Source: a virus
DNA: 40,463 nt
Strand: one strand, 5' to 3'
IMG/VR virus record: IMGVR_UViG_3300042518_001057
Coordinates: 1 to 40,463 of that record
Both the position numbers and the translations under genes were made by a program. The notes beneath the pieces were generated by a model, which ran no database searches, was not told where the DNA came from, and saw nothing but the letters and a program-made list of their open reading frames with translations. Within the stretch, counting starts at the first letter, position 1; every line of letters starts with the position of its first letter. Positions 1 through 6,877 of the stretch are shown here, one piece after another.

Positions 1-21
1 TGTGTTTTGCGTAGGCTCGCG
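1..21. repeat. Terminal direct repeat, left copy (circular closure)
   Basis: The first 21 bases are identical to the last 21 (40443-40463). A repeat this short and exactly at both ends is what an assembler leaves when it closes a circle, so the unit length is about 40,442 bp. It is not likely to be a biological terminal repeat. Confidence 0.9.
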
Positions 22-251
22 TGGCCCCGGTTTCGCCCAAAACACGCGGTAGTACCTTGGGGTGTTGCAAAATGCTACAGTTGGTTTGGGCCTGGAAAAC
101 AAGGGGTTTTTGCACATGATAGCGCGAAAGTGCCTAAAAAATAGGGGTTTTCTGCATATGCCGTTTCGGCACGCTCCGAGCAAGCCGAATTGGCATGATG
201 AGTTTATGCCTTGTTTTATAGTGTTTTATGCACATTGCGTGCGAGTATGCC
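22..251. other. AT-rich non-coding region upstream of terminase
   Basis: Across the circular junction this stretch and 40294-40442 form a gap of about 400 nt between the nuclease gene (ends 252) and terminase (starts 40293), both leftward. It is markedly AT-rich against its surroundings. Two similar blocks, GGGGTTTTTGCACATG (103-118) and GGGGTTTTCTGCATATG (144-160), are each followed or overlapped by a small hairpin (GCAC 112-115 with GTGC 130-133; TGCCG 159-163 with CGGCA 167-171). A third inverted repeat, GGCAT/ATGCC, lies at 192-196 and 206-210. The position suggests a packaging (cos or pac) or late-control region. I see no convincing gene or confident promoter. Confidence 0.55.
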
Positions 252-599
252 TTATTTCCTAGTGGCAATATGCGTGGCTATTCTTTGGGCAACGTCTGCT
301 AACGAATCAACCTCAACTATCGCGATCCATTTCTGCCCGTTGCGGCGATGAAACACCATTGCCGGAACCCCATCCGGCGCGTCGGATTTTGCCTGGGCAA
401 GTGCAGTATATGCGTTGAGCGTTTCGGTTCGTTTGCATTCAACGTGAACGGGCAGCGCTAGCACAACGTCGGGCGAATCTGCGCCGCCTTGATATTGCAC
501 GCCGCGCCTAGCGTTTGTGTGCTGCCCTAGCACGCGGTTTAGTTCGTGCGCCAACTCGCGTTCCCCGCGCTTGCCCTTCTGCCTCGACATTCTGCCCAT
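252..599 (-). CDS. PD-(D/E)XK-type nuclease, Holliday-junction-resolvase-like
   Basis: This 115-residue protein has the order expected of a small PD-(D/E)XK nuclease. An early KRGERELA helix supplies a Glu, followed by SPDVV (metal-binding Asp) and VECKR (the ExK element). This is the layout of archaeal Hjc-type resolvases and related phage nucleases. It would cut branched or ssDNA-containing replication or recombination intermediates in the cytoplasm. The start is the ATG at 599, with GGAGGG placed 8-9 nt upstream; a second ATG at 590 is possible. It is the last gene of the leftward early cluster and overlaps the 3' end of the preceding gene by about 90 nt. Substrate specificity is inferred, not visible. 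Confidence 0.7.
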   Translation of the reverse strand: MGRMSRQKGKRGERELAHELNRVLGQHTNARRGVQYQGGADSPDVVLALPVHVECKRTETLNAYTALAQAKSDAPDGVPAMVFHRRNGQKWIAIVEVDSLADVAQRIATHIATRK

Positions 600-885
600 C
601 GTCGTTTCCCTCCGTGGATGAATCGCAACACACTTCCGCAACGCAACCGCATGGCCGATAGCGTTCGCCGTCTAGCGATGCGTTAACGTCGCGCAGCGCG
701 ACTATCAGCCGATGCTGTATAGCGCATTTTCTCGCCGTTTCCATGACGATTGATTGCGCCGATTCGGCAACCGCCCGCAGTTTACGAATCTCGACAACCG
801 CAGCCGCCAGCGCATGCGCCGCGTTATGGTCTGCCGTCAGGTGTGCCGATTGCTGCAATTTGTCGATCAGCGTTTCAGTAGCCAT
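508..885 (-). CDS. Small hypothetical protein, helical N-terminal part
   Basis: This 125-residue protein of unknown function starts at the ATG at 885. That ATG overlaps the stop of the upstream gene (875) by 11 nt, which suggests translational coupling since the local ribosome site is weak. The first 75 residues are Ala- and Leu-rich and probably helical. A short Cys-containing stretch (CGCVAEVCC) follows, and the tail is Arg/Gly-rich and basic. The tail is encoded in the region shared with the nuclease gene (508-599), so its composition may be dictated partly by the other frame. No family recognised. Confidence 0.55.
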   Translation of the reverse strand: MATETLIDKLQQSAHLTADHNAAHALAAAVVEIRKLRAVAESAQSIVMETARKCAIQHRLIVALRDVNASLDGERYRPCGCVAEVCCDSSTEGNDDGQNVEAEGQARGTRVGARTKPRARAAHKR

Positions 886-1078
886 TTCGTGAGCGGTTGC
901 GCCTCCGTGCGATCATGCGGGCATCATTGCGCGCGGCAGCGTCCGCGATCGCGCGTTCCAGCCGCTTAACCTCCGCGGACAATCGTTCGATTTCTGCGGC
1001 TGCGATTTCACCTAGCCCATCCTCGCGGCCCATGCCGCGCAGCCTTGCGGCGATCGTCTGCGTTTCTTCGGCTTGCAT
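875..1078 (-). CDS. Small coiled-coil protein
   Basis: This protein has 67 residues. The middle part (IAAAEIERLSAEVKRLERAI) shows heptad-like spacing of Ile/Leu and is probably a coiled coil; the C-terminus is rich in Arg. The ATG at 1078 is preceded by GGAAAGG and lies within TAATG, sharing bases with the stop of the upstream frame. The stop overlaps the next start by 11 nt. No function can be assigned. Its place in a run of tiny overlapping early genes fits an accessory host-takeover protein, which is inference. Confidence 0.55.
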   Translation of the reverse strand: MQAEETQTIAARLRGMGREDGLGEIAAAEIERLSAEVKRLERAIADAAARNDARMIARRRNRSRNGY

Positions 1079-1251
1079 TACTTCATCCTTTCCAATAGGG
1101 CGCGGAGCGCGCGAATGTGGTGATAGTCCTTTGGATACCATCGGCCTTCGTCGCACGCCTCGCGTATGGCTTCACGTTCCGCATCCGTGAGCGTGGCGGC
1201 AGAAACCTCTGCCTGTTTTTCTTTCGGCAGATGTTCCGTAACGCTTACGGC
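1078..1251 (-). CDS. LTDAEREAI-domain small protein lacking an obvious start codon
   Basis: This frame is open for about 57 codons between a TGA at 1252-1254 and a TAA at 1078-1080. It encodes LTDAEREAI, then a spacer, then IRALRALLERMK. The same bipartite domain ends the protein at 1610-1909 (LTDAEREAI ... ATLRGLLERTK), so the frame is clearly protein-coding by homology within the phage. No ATG, GTG or TTG precedes the domain; only a CTG at 1230 or re-initiation after the upstream stop (1245) could start it. The stop overlaps the next gene start (TAATG). It may be a truncated duplicate or use a rare start. Confidence 0.5.
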   Translation of the reverse strand, partial: AVSVTEHLPKEKQAEVSAATLTDAEREAIREACDEGRWYPKDYHHIRALRALLERMK

Positions 1252-1571
1252 TCATCACGCCAATCGCACAGGTCGCACAGCGGCAGTCGGACGCCGTACC
1301 CATTCTCTGCTGTCAGGTCTTCCGTAACGCCAACGTCCCCAAATCTAGACACCATGACGAGTTTCACCGTGCTGCCCGCAGGAGCGGGAATCTCTACTTC
1401 CTTGCTGTCTCGCAGGTGCAGCATCGCAACGTCGCGTTTCAGTGTCGCGTATCGGTGCGGCCACGTTTCCGGTTTGTGCGGCATCCATCCGCGAGACATG
1501 GCATGGTCTTCGGCGGCGCGGTCGAAGTGAGAACCAAGCATTGGAGCAGACCCGGCATCGTCCTGCGTCAT
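1245..1571 (-). CDS. Hypothetical protein, 108 residues
   Basis: The start is the ATG at 1571, with AAAGGACG about 6 nt upstream. The protein has an acidic N-terminus, a Trp/His/Pro-rich centre and a C-terminal part with alternating hydrophobic residues (TVKLVMVSRFG) that looks like beta strands. It ends near a CDLCDW motif that could hold a metal with only two Cys. No family recognised. It belongs to the leftward early cluster and is followed directly by the LTDAEREAI frame, with which it overlaps by about seven bases. Confidence 0.6.
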   Translation of the reverse strand: MTQDDAGSAPMLGSHFDRAAEDHAMSRGWMPHKPETWPHRYATLKRDVAMLHLRDSKEVEIPAPAGSTVKLVMVSRFGDVGVTEDLTAENGYGVRLPLCDLCDWRDEP

Positions 1572-1609
1572 ATCAACGTCCTTTCTCGGGCTGCTCAATG
1601 CAGCCGTTC

Positions 1610-1909
1610 TCACTTCGTCCGTTCCAGCAACCCGCGAAGCGTTGCCGCGATTTCCGCGCACTGCTCATCATCATCGTTGCCATCGTAGGCCGTGACCGCT
1701 TGGCAAATCGCCTCCCGCTCCGCGTCGGTGAGCGTGGGCTGGCGGTAGAGCGGGATGACAGTGCAACCCGGCAGGCTTTTCTCAACGCTGCGCATTTCCA
1801 ACTCACACCAGCACAGCACTGGAGCCTCGCCAACCGGCGGGTTCCTCTTGCGAACGGCCCACGCCACCGGTTCATGTTGCGAAACCTTTTCCGGTTTTGT
1901 TTTGGGCAT
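1610..1909 (-). CDS. Hypothetical protein with C-terminal LTDAEREAI/LLER domain
   Basis: This 99-residue protein starts at the ATG at 1909, after GTAACGGAACCG. The N-terminal half (VAWAVRKRNPPVG, then PLYRQP) resembles a short repeat-type module seen in many phage hypothetical proteins next to this C-terminal domain. The C-terminus is LTDAEREAI followed by an acidic linker (TAYDGNDDDEQ) and IAATLRGLLERTK. The same C-terminal domain recurs at 1078-1251. It overlaps the preceding gene (stop 1872) by 38 nt. The role is unknown. Confidence 0.6.
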   Translation of the reverse strand: MPKTKPEKVSQHEPVAWAVRKRNPPVGEAPVLCWCELEMRSVEKSLPGCTVIPLYRQPTLTDAEREAICQAVTAYDGNDDDEQCAEIAATLRGLLERTK

Positions 1910-2120
1910 CGGTTCCGTTACTCGGCCCCGCCCCGCTCGTCGGCCAGTCAGTGCCGTCAGCAGCGGGGGCGGGGCCGATTGTTTGTTGACGCTCGCGCAG
2001 CACCGCCTCCGCGGACTCGTATGCCAGCCTCGCCCAGTAGTCCATGCTCCTGTCCTTGTCGGTCGGTGCCGCAAGCAGCCCCGTCAACGCGGCAGCGGCG
2101 AAGTGGTCGCGGTCGTTCAT
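1872..2120 (-). CDS. Small hypothetical protein
   Basis: This 82-residue protein begins at the ATG at 2120, with GGAGGT 9 nt upstream. The ATG overlaps the stop of the Tat-signal protein (ATGA). The first 50 residues (Ala/Leu-rich, YWARLAYESAEAVLRER) should form two helices; the remaining tail is Gly/Pro/Thr-rich and probably disordered. No family recognised. The strong ribosome site and coupled start support a real gene. Confidence 0.6.
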   Translation of the reverse strand: MNDRDHFAAAALTGLLAAPTDKDRSMDYWARLAYESAEAVLRERQQTIGPAPAADGTDWPTSGAGPSNGTDAQNKTGKGFAT

Positions 2121-2521
2121 CCGAAAGTGACCTCCGCAATGGTTATTGGCCGATCAACAAACGTTTGCGGATCACCAAGCGCAGTAACGTCTATTAGTTC
2201 GTAATCGTGCGTAACCATTACGCCAATCGGCAGCAAACCGGCGCTTTCCTTTTGCGCCATATCGTCCAGCGCCGTCCGCGGACTTCCTGGGGCGTGGCGG
2301 TATGTCACGACATTTCGGGGAACATCAGCAATCGAAAACTCTTTTGAAAAAGATTGCACGCGGAAATCCTTGAGCATTGCCATTAGGTCGCTTTGTTCCT
2401 TGATTGGCTTCGCTTTGGCGAACCCCTGCGGCATCACCGGGCGGGCGGCAGCCGCCGCGACGAATGCGCCAACAACGCCAAGGAATCCGCGGCGACTTGT
2501 TGCGATTGCGTTTTGTTCCAT
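2117..2521 (-). CDS. Exported protein with twin-arginine (Tat) signal
   Basis: This 134-residue protein has a clear Tat signal: SRRGFLG at residues 9-15, then a hydrophobic stretch (VVGAFVAAAAA) and a likely cleavage zone after about residue 30. The mature part, about 100 residues, has several beta-like segments and no motif I recognise. The start at 2521 has GGAAGGAAAAGGA just upstream and an ATG directly before the signal. Tat signals imply export of a folded, often cofactor-bound protein, which is unusual in a phage early gene. The next gene upstream is also exported, so the pair may act at the cell envelope, for instance against superinfection. That role is inference. Confidence 0.65.
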   Translation of the reverse strand: MEQNAIATSRRGFLGVVGAFVAAAAARPVMPQGFAKAKPIKEQSDLMAMLKDFRVQSFSKEFSIADVPRNVVTYRHAPGSPRTALDDMAQKESAGLLPIGVMVTHDYELIDVTALGDPQTFVDRPITIAEVTFG

Positions 2522-2541
2522 TTCCTTTTCCTTCCAAAAAA

Positions 2542-2574
2542 GCCGCGGCGGCGCAACCGTGCAGCCGCCGCGGC
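2542..2574 (-). terminator. Perfect 11-bp GC hairpin between the two exported-protein genes
   Basis: GCCGCGGCGGC (2542-2552) pairs perfectly with GCCGCCGCGGC (2564-2574). On the transcribed strand it lies just upstream of the Tat-protein ribosome site and after the stop at 2582. A U-run does not follow directly, so it may be an intercistronic stabilising or processing hairpin rather than a full terminator. Similar hairpins separate the two genes in each small-gene cassette. Confidence 0.55.
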
Positions 2575-2581
2575 ATCCCAA

Positions 2582-2881
2582 TCAATTCCCGTATCGAATC
2601 ACCGCGTAATAGCGACCGTTCGCGCCGCGCGAAACAGCGCGTTCGCGGATCGTGTAGCGACCGTTGTTGTAACAGCAATTTGCGAGCGCCTGGGCCGCGG
2701 TCGCCCCGCATCCTATGCCCTCGCGGCAGTTGCCATTGCGGCCACGATGCCGCAGCACGCCCGTTCGCGCCATGTAGTCGGCATCCGCCTGGGCGGTTGT
2801 CACGCTCACGACAACGCAATCGGCGGCAACCGCCGGAACACACAAGCCGCACAGCACAGCGGCAGCGAAAATCTGTTTCAT
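2582..2881 (-). CDS. Small secreted Cys-containing protein (Sec signal)
   Basis: This 99-residue protein starts at 2881 with GGAGGG upstream. Residues 1-20 form a Sec signal peptide (KQIFAAAVLCGLCVPAVAA, cleavage after AVAA). The mature region of about 79 residues has HRGRNGNCREG, CGATAAQALANCCYNNGR and a C-terminal GRYYAVIRYGN. The five mature Cys could form disulfides outside the cytoplasm. From memory this resembles a recurrent small family in Planctomycete-type genomes and phages, with no assigned function. It is followed by the Tat-exported protein, separated by a GC hairpin. Confidence 0.65.
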   Translation of the reverse strand: MKQIFAAAVLCGLCVPAVAADCVVVSVTTAQADADYMARTGVLRHRGRNGNCREGIGCGATAAQALANCCYNNGRYTIRERAVSRGANGRYYAVIRYGN

Positions 2882-2910
2882 AGAAAAACCCTCCGTGGAA
2901 CGTTGCCGCC

Positions 2911-3207
2911 CTAGCCGCGTTGGCTAGCGTCCGCGTCAACGTGTTTCGTGTTTGCGATCCGTTCGATTCGCGAAATCTCGCGCCGCAGATACCAGACCGC
3001 TTTTTCTAAATCTTCGATCGCCGCCAGCGCCGCAGGCGCGCCGCCGTTGTTTTTCAGCCCATGCCGCCAAACGTATTTCACAACGTTGGCAAGGTTGGCG
3101 GGCAGCCATTCGATAACGTCGATGGCTTCGATCGTGCGCCCGCATTCAAGGCATGCGCCGGGGAAACTTGTGTAGTGCGATGGATGGTCGATGGCTTCCC
3201 TGCTCAC
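2911..3207 (-). CDS. DUF3310-type protein
   Basis: This 98-residue protein matches the DUF3310 pattern common in phages: DHPSHYT near the N-terminus, ECGRTIEAIDVIEW, then VVKYVWRHGLKN and a terminal DLEKAVWYLRREI. Family members sit in phage replication or nucleotide-metabolism clusters; their biochemical role is unsettled. The start is a GTG at 3207 that overlaps the stop of the replication gene (GTGA), so it is translationally coupled. The C-terminal helix is charged and continues about 15 residues past the usual domain end. Confidence 0.8.
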   Translation of the reverse strand: MSREAIDHPSHYTSFPGACLECGRTIEAIDVIEWLPANLANVVKYVWRHGLKNNGGAPAALAAIEDLEKAVWYLRREISRIERIANTKHVDADASQRG

Positions 3208-4133
3208 GTTGCGGCCTCCGCGCGTCTGGCGGCTAACGCGGCTTCCGTGCGCCGGAAGGCTTCCGCATCCGCCCCGGTGAATTCTCGCGGGGGCAAGCGC
3301 TCTTCGTTCCCGTGTCTGGACGCGGAGCGCTTGGGGCGCGAATAGTGATCGTTCGCCAGCCGTTCCGCGAACCCGTCGCCGCAAAATTGCGTCAGCGTCA
3401 CCGGCTCAACGAAATAGCGCGCGGTCGCCAGTTTCGGAATCGCCTCGACCGCAAGCGTGAGCCAGCCCGGTTCCGCAAGCCGCTGCAAGGCTTCTCGCGG
3501 GGCGCGGCTGCCCTGCCACCGCTGGCCCGCGCCGTCGTTCCACGCCCGCCGTAGGGCTTGCCATGCGTCCGCATGTGGCTTCCGGCTGCCTTGGGCTGGC
3601 AAAGCATCCGCGGAGGCGGTGGAGGATGCCAGCGGGTAATCCTCTCCCTCCTCTCCTCTATTTTCCTCTCCTCTATCTCCTCTATTTAGTGTCTCTAGGC
3701 CGTTACGCTCGCGCGTATGTGCGTAACGGCCATGCGTTACGGAAGCGTTACATGATGTTTCGTCCGTGTTTTCCGCATCTTTTGCTTCGCGGTAGGCCGA
3801 TTGGCGGCGGGCATTTAGCAGCCTAGCCTTCGCAGCCTTGCTAAAGCGCGCATCCCACCCCGGCAGCGTAGCACGCTCATTCTCTAGATCGAATTGCAGC
3901 CAGCCGACAGCCTCGACGGCCCGCCACCAATCGGCATCGCCACCGCAGGCGAGCGCCAACAGTTCCGGCGTTGCGTCGATCGTGCCATCGCTGGAGTTGA
4001 GGCTAAACCAGCCCCACAGTTTCCACAGCCGGTAAACGACAACCTCGCGAGAAAGCCCCGTCTTGGCTAGCAGACGCAAGACCTCCGGTTTCGTTTCGAT
4101 CGCAAGATCGATCGGCACCCATTCCCCTGCCAT
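3204..4133 (-). CDS. Putative replication initiator / replisome organiser
   Basis: This 309-residue protein starts at 4133 with AGGAG 10 nt upstream. The N-terminal 100 residues (WVPIDLAIETKPEVLRLLAK, VVYRLWKLWGWFS) look like the winged-helix domain of phage replisome-organiser and DnaD-like proteins. A low-complexity charged linker follows (residues about 135-180, including GDRGEENRGEEGED). The C-terminal helical domain starts near HADAWQALRRAWN. It would bind the phage origin or load helicase, but no helicase gene is seen in the genome, so host helicase is probably recruited. The assignment rests on architecture and position next to SSB and recombination genes, not on a diagnostic motif. 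Confidence 0.55.
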   Translation of the reverse strand: MAGEWVPIDLAIETKPEVLRLLAKTGLSREVVVYRLWKLWGWFSLNSSDGTIDATPELLALACGGDADWWRAVEAVGWLQFDLENERATLPGWDARFSKAAKARLLNARRQSAYREAKDAENTDETSCNASVTHGRYAHTRERNGLETLNRGDRGEENRGEEGEDYPLASSTASADALPAQGSRKPHADAWQALRRAWNDGAGQRWQGSRAPREALQRLAEPGWLTLAVEAIPKLATARYFVEPVTLTQFCGDGFAERLANDHYSRPKRSASRHGNEERLPPREFTGADAEAFRRTEAALAARRAEAAT

Positions 4134-4135
4134 TG

Positions 4136-4624
4136 CTATGCGCTCCTGTTCAGTTCGTCAAACCATTCCGCATCCACAACCCAAGAATCAACCGCATTGC
4201 CGCTGCCGTCGCGCGAGCGGCTTTGATAGGTATGCACCCGCGCCATGCCATGCCGTATCGCGCGCTGTAGGTCGCGCAGCGCCGCAACGCGGAGCGTCTT
4301 GTAATCGCCGTAGTCAACGTCCAGAATCAGCACGATATGCGGCCAGCGATCCGCGTAGCGGTCAACATCTTTGCAATTGATCGTCACCGCAGACCGCGAG
4401 GGGATGCCATACAAAGACTCCGCGGCATTGAACCGCGTGCGCCGCGTTTTCAAATCGGCGGGGCAAACAAAAAAGGCGTCGTGCGTCCACTTCGATTCGG
4501 CCTTCGCCGGGTTCGCGAACAGGGAACAGCCTGTTGCGAACGCTGGCCCAAGGAACGCGGTTTCCGCGCGTTCCCCCAGGCTGCACCACGCAAGTTTATT
4601 TTCGTTCGCCGGTCGCGATTCCAT
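4136..4624 (-). CDS. Hypothetical protein, 162 residues
   Basis: The start is the ATG at 4624, preceded by GCGAGGTGAAT; a GTG at 4630 in the same frame is an alternative. The protein has a central segment (PHIVLILDVDYGDY) with a hydrophobic strand ending in acidic residues, reminiscent of a metal-dependent nuclease or Rossmann-like core. A basic C-terminal half includes RAIRHGMARVHTYQSRSR. I do not recognise a family. It sits between the replication gene and small early genes, so a DNA-processing role is possible but not shown. Confidence 0.55.
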   Translation of the reverse strand: MESRPANENKLAWCSLGERAETAFLGPAFATGCSLFANPAKAESKWTHDAFFVCPADLKTRRTRFNAAESLYGIPSRSAVTINCKDVDRYADRWPHIVLILDVDYGDYKTLRVAALRDLQRAIRHGMARVHTYQSRSRDGSGNAVDSWVVDAEWFDELNRSA

Positions 4625-4817
4625 ATTCACCTCGCGATTGCAGCCATTCCCGCAAAAACAGTTCCCACCGTGTCACGCGCCCGCCAGCAATCCACGCGAT
4701 CAAAGCCTGTTCGACCGCTGGATCACGTTTTTGCTCATCGATCCGCCGCCGTTCCGCAAGCGCCGCCATTTCGCGGCGCCTGCGGTATTCGGCGGCGTTT
4801 AGCCATTCGCCTTCCAT
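4596..4817 (-). CDS. Small charged helical protein
   Basis: This 73-residue protein is rich in Arg and Glu (AEYRRRREMAALAERRRIDEQ) and largely helical, with a Trp-containing C-terminal part (RWELFLREWLQSRG). It starts at 4817, 12 nt after the stop of the previous gene, with only a weak ribosome site (CTGGCGAA). It overlaps the next gene by 29 nt. No family recognised. Confidence 0.5.
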   Translation of the reverse strand: MEGEWLNAAEYRRRREMAALAERRRIDEQKRDPAVEQALIAWIAGGRVTRWELFLREWLQSRGEYGIATGERK

Positions 4818-4828
4818 TGTTCGCCAGA

Positions 4829-5062
4829 TCAGTAGTCGCGCGCTTCCGCAACGGAAATGCGCTGCCGATTCGATTCCAGCGCTCTAGCGATCCGCTGCAA
4901 CTCAAACAGCATCAGACGCATGGCCGACAAAATCGTTGTCGCATCCAATCCAGTTGCAACAGGAACGATTGCGGACGATTGCTGTTCTTCGCCTGTTTTC
5001 ATGCCAATACCCTTTCGTGAAAACTCCAAACCGCAGCCGCGACACGCGCGCGGCTCATCCAT
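4829..5062 (-). CDS. Small CxxC protein
   Basis: This 77-residue protein starts at the ATG at 5062, inside the stop region of the preceding gene (stop at 5055-5057), giving an 8-nt coupled overlap. It opens with RACRGCG (a CxxC pair), followed by a polar stretch and an amphipathic helix (SAMRLMLFELQRIARALE). Two Cys alone would not make a full zinc site unless the protein dimerises. An internal ATG at MKTGEEQQ is a possible shorter start. Function unknown. Confidence 0.5.
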   Translation of the reverse strand: MDEPRACRGCGLEFSRKGIGMKTGEEQQSSAIVPVATGLDATTILSAMRLMLFELQRIARALESNRQRISVAEARDY

Positions 5063-5279
5063 TCGAAACCGGCTCCGAAATCTTTCCTTTGAACCGATAG
5101 GAGAACAGCGTCGTTCCATTCGCCCGCCGAAAATGCAGCGTGTAGGAATACAGCCGCCCGCGGTGCGGGATTTTGATTTCCCTTGGAAACTCCGTGATGC
5201 CGTATGCGTCGAAATCGCTACCGCAGACAGGCCCGCCAACGAACGGCGCTGGCGGCATCGCCTTAAAACGGAATGTCAT
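5055..5279 (-). CDS. Small beta-rich hypothetical protein nested at the SSB tail
   Basis: This 74-residue protein has a strand-rich pattern (YGITEFPREIKI, RLYSYTLHFRRANGTTLFSYRF). Its ATG at 5279 lies inside the codons for the acidic C-terminal tail of the SSB-like gene, with GGGGGGCGCAG directly upstream acting as the ribosome site. The two genes overlap by 17 nt, so expression of this protein is tied to completion of the SSB. Function unknown; the coupling suggests a partner in the same replication complex. Confidence 0.55.
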   Translation of the reverse strand: MTFRFKAMPPAPFVGGPVCGSDFDAYGITEFPREIKIPHRGRLYSYTLHFRRANGTTLFSYRFKGKISEPVSNG

Positions 5280-5784
5280 CTGCGCCCCCCTGGAACGTTT
5301 TCTTCGCCTCGCTCTGCTTACGCTTCGATGCCTTCGGCGCTTCCTGCGGCTGCGCCTGCGCCGCCTGCGGCATCAGCCACCGCGACACGCTCGCGCGAAT
5401 TTCGCCAGCCTTCGGCCCCTGGCCGACCGTGTAGGTGGACGTTTCCACGCGGCATGATTTGCCGACCAATTGCGATTCGTCCCAATCTGGATTGCCCCGC
5501 TGCGGAGGCTCAACGCCGCAGGCCCGCGCGATCACGGCGATCCGGCGAAGGTTTGTCACCGGCACGGTTACGAAAATGCGCTTCTTAGCGCCATCCTCCA
5601 CGCAATCCAGCCAGACCGAAAGGCAATCACCGCTGGGGTTGTCATCGCTGACGCGCCAGCCAGATTGAATCGTGGCCTGTTCGATGGTGCCTTCGTGTTC
5701 CCCAGGCGTGAGCGGTTCACGCGCCGCCGGGGCTTCGGTTGTTGTCAGTTCGTCGCCAGGAAACCGATCCCAATCAATGCGCAT
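5263..5784 (-). CDS. Single-stranded DNA-binding protein (DUF669-like), DDIPF tail
   Basis: This 173-residue protein has an OB-like beta-rich body (EHEGTIEQATIQSGWRV, RIFVTVPVTNLRRIA). A Gln/Ala/Lys-rich linker follows, and the protein ends in GGADDIPF. That ending is the canonical acidic SSB C-terminal peptide that docks host replication and repair proteins. The body resembles DUF669-type phage SSB-like proteins. The start at 5784 has GGAG 9 nt upstream. It is immediately downstream of the Sak4-like ATPase (with one 63-residue gene between), the usual pairing of annealing ATPase and SSB in phage recombination modules. Confidence 0.75.
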   Translation of the reverse strand: MRIDWDRFPGDELTTTEAPAAREPLTPGEHEGTIEQATIQSGWRVSDDNPSGDCLSVWLDCVEDGAKKRIFVTVPVTNLRRIAVIARACGVEPPQRGNPDWDESQLVGKSCRVETSTYTVGQGPKAGEIRASVSRWLMPQAAQAQPQEAPKASKRKQSEAKKTFQGGADDIPF

Positions 5785-5965
5785 CGCTTTTAATCTCCGG
5801 TGAATGCTCATTTCCGACGCGGACAATCCGCGGCGTTTCCTCCGCACAATCAACCTTCCCCGCCGAATACCCAAGCGCGTAGGCCCAGCCCAGCGCGTAA
5901 TCGATGCTTATTTCGCCAGATCGCACATCGGTTGCGATCGTGGCTAGCGTGGCGTTGCTGGTCAT
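5774..5965 (-). CDS. Small hypothetical protein between Sak4-like and SSB genes
   Basis: This 63-residue protein overlaps its neighbours on both sides: the ATG at 5965 sits in the stop of the ATPase gene (ATGA), and its stop lies past the SSB start. It has an Ala/Ile/Tyr-rich helical centre (ISIDYALGWAYALGYSAGK) and an acidic C-terminus. No recognised family. The position implies co-translation with the recombination genes. Confidence 0.55.
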   Translation of the reverse strand: MTSNATLATIATDVRSGEISIDYALGWAYALGYSAGKVDCAEETPRIVRVGNEHSPEIKSDAH

Positions 5966-6876
5966 GCTGGCACCGCCTCCAATTCCGCCCGCCGCGCCTC
6001 AATGGCAGCCGCGATCGTGTCGCGTTGCGCTTCCGTGATTTCGCCAGCGGCAAGCCGCGCGGCAACCTTGGGCGCCAGACGATCAAGCGCCGCCGCGGAC
6101 GATCCAGCGATGCCCGCCAACGTCGATTCGATCGATGCGGGCTGCGCGGCCTTGAGCGGCGGCGATTGGAACACGGACGCCAGCGCGTCTATCGAAAGCG
6201 GCATTTCCGGCGGCAGACCGTAGCGGTTTTTGGCGTCGAATGCCGCGGTACGCTCCGCGCACATGATCCGATCGCGCCCGCCAATCGCCTTTTTCTTGCC
6301 GTCCTGGCCTTCGACCAGTTTCATTTGAAACCGCACGAACAGCAAAAGATCGGCCCATTCCTTGAACAGCGGCGCGGTCTGCTTCGTCAGTTTCAGTTCG
6401 TATCGATCGTAGCCATCGGTCTGATCCGGCGGGCTGACGCGCTTCACGCCAGCATGCGCGACAAAAATCACGTTGATGCCCCGCGCGATCAGATCATCCG
6501 CAGCCGACAGAAACTTGGCGATTCTTTCGGCAACCATGACGTAGCCTTTTCCGAATCCGAAATCCTCAATCGACCTTTTGCCAGCGCCGCGAACGATCGA
6601 TTCGATAAGCGACCGTTCCGCCCAATCCGCGGAATCAATCACTACCGTTTTGAATCCGTGCGGATCGCGTACCAGTTCGTGCATCGCTGCCTCGACATCA
6701 GCGAAGCCAGCGCACGGAATGCGGGCAACGTCTAGGTGGCGGCTGCCATCCTCAACGTCGAGAATCACCGGCGCGGGGCATTGCGAGGCCAGCGACGTTT
6801 TCCCAACACCTTCTTCGCCGTAGATCACGGCGCGAACCGGCGCAAACTGAATCCCTCGCGTGATGTTCAAAGCCAT
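5962..6876 (-). CDS. Sak4-type RecA-like ATPase (single-strand annealing)
   Basis: This 304-residue protein has a RecA-fold core. Walker A is GEEGVGKTS (residues 20-28), Walker B TVVIDS (77-82), and NVIFVAHAGVK is a further strand, as in AAA_24/Sak4 phage recombinases. Such proteins promote annealing with the cognate SSB during phage recombination and concatemer processing. The C-terminal 80 residues are Ala-rich and helical, probably for oligomer or partner contacts. The gene starts one base after the csrA stop and overlaps the next start (ATGA), so it is tightly coupled to both. Confidence 0.8.
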   Translation of the reverse strand: MALNITRGIQFAPVRAVIYGEEGVGKTSLASQCPAPVILDVEDGSRHLDVARIPCAGFADVEAAMHELVRDPHGFKTVVIDSADWAERSLIESIVRGAGKRSIEDFGFGKGYVMVAERIAKFLSAADDLIARGINVIFVAHAGVKRVSPPDQTDGYDRYELKLTKQTAPLFKEWADLLLFVRFQMKLVEGQDGKKKAIGGRDRIMCAERTAAFDAKNRYGLPPEMPLSIDALASVFQSPPLKAAQPASIESTLAGIAGSSAAALDRLAPKVAARLAAGEITEAQRDTIAAAIEARRAELEAVPA

Positions 6877-6877
6877 T

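Noticed and set aside
1-21. Biological direct terminal repeat or cos end
   Set aside because: A length of 21 bases exactly at both sequence ends fits an assembly overlap; real terminal repeats are usually much longer and cos ends shorter.
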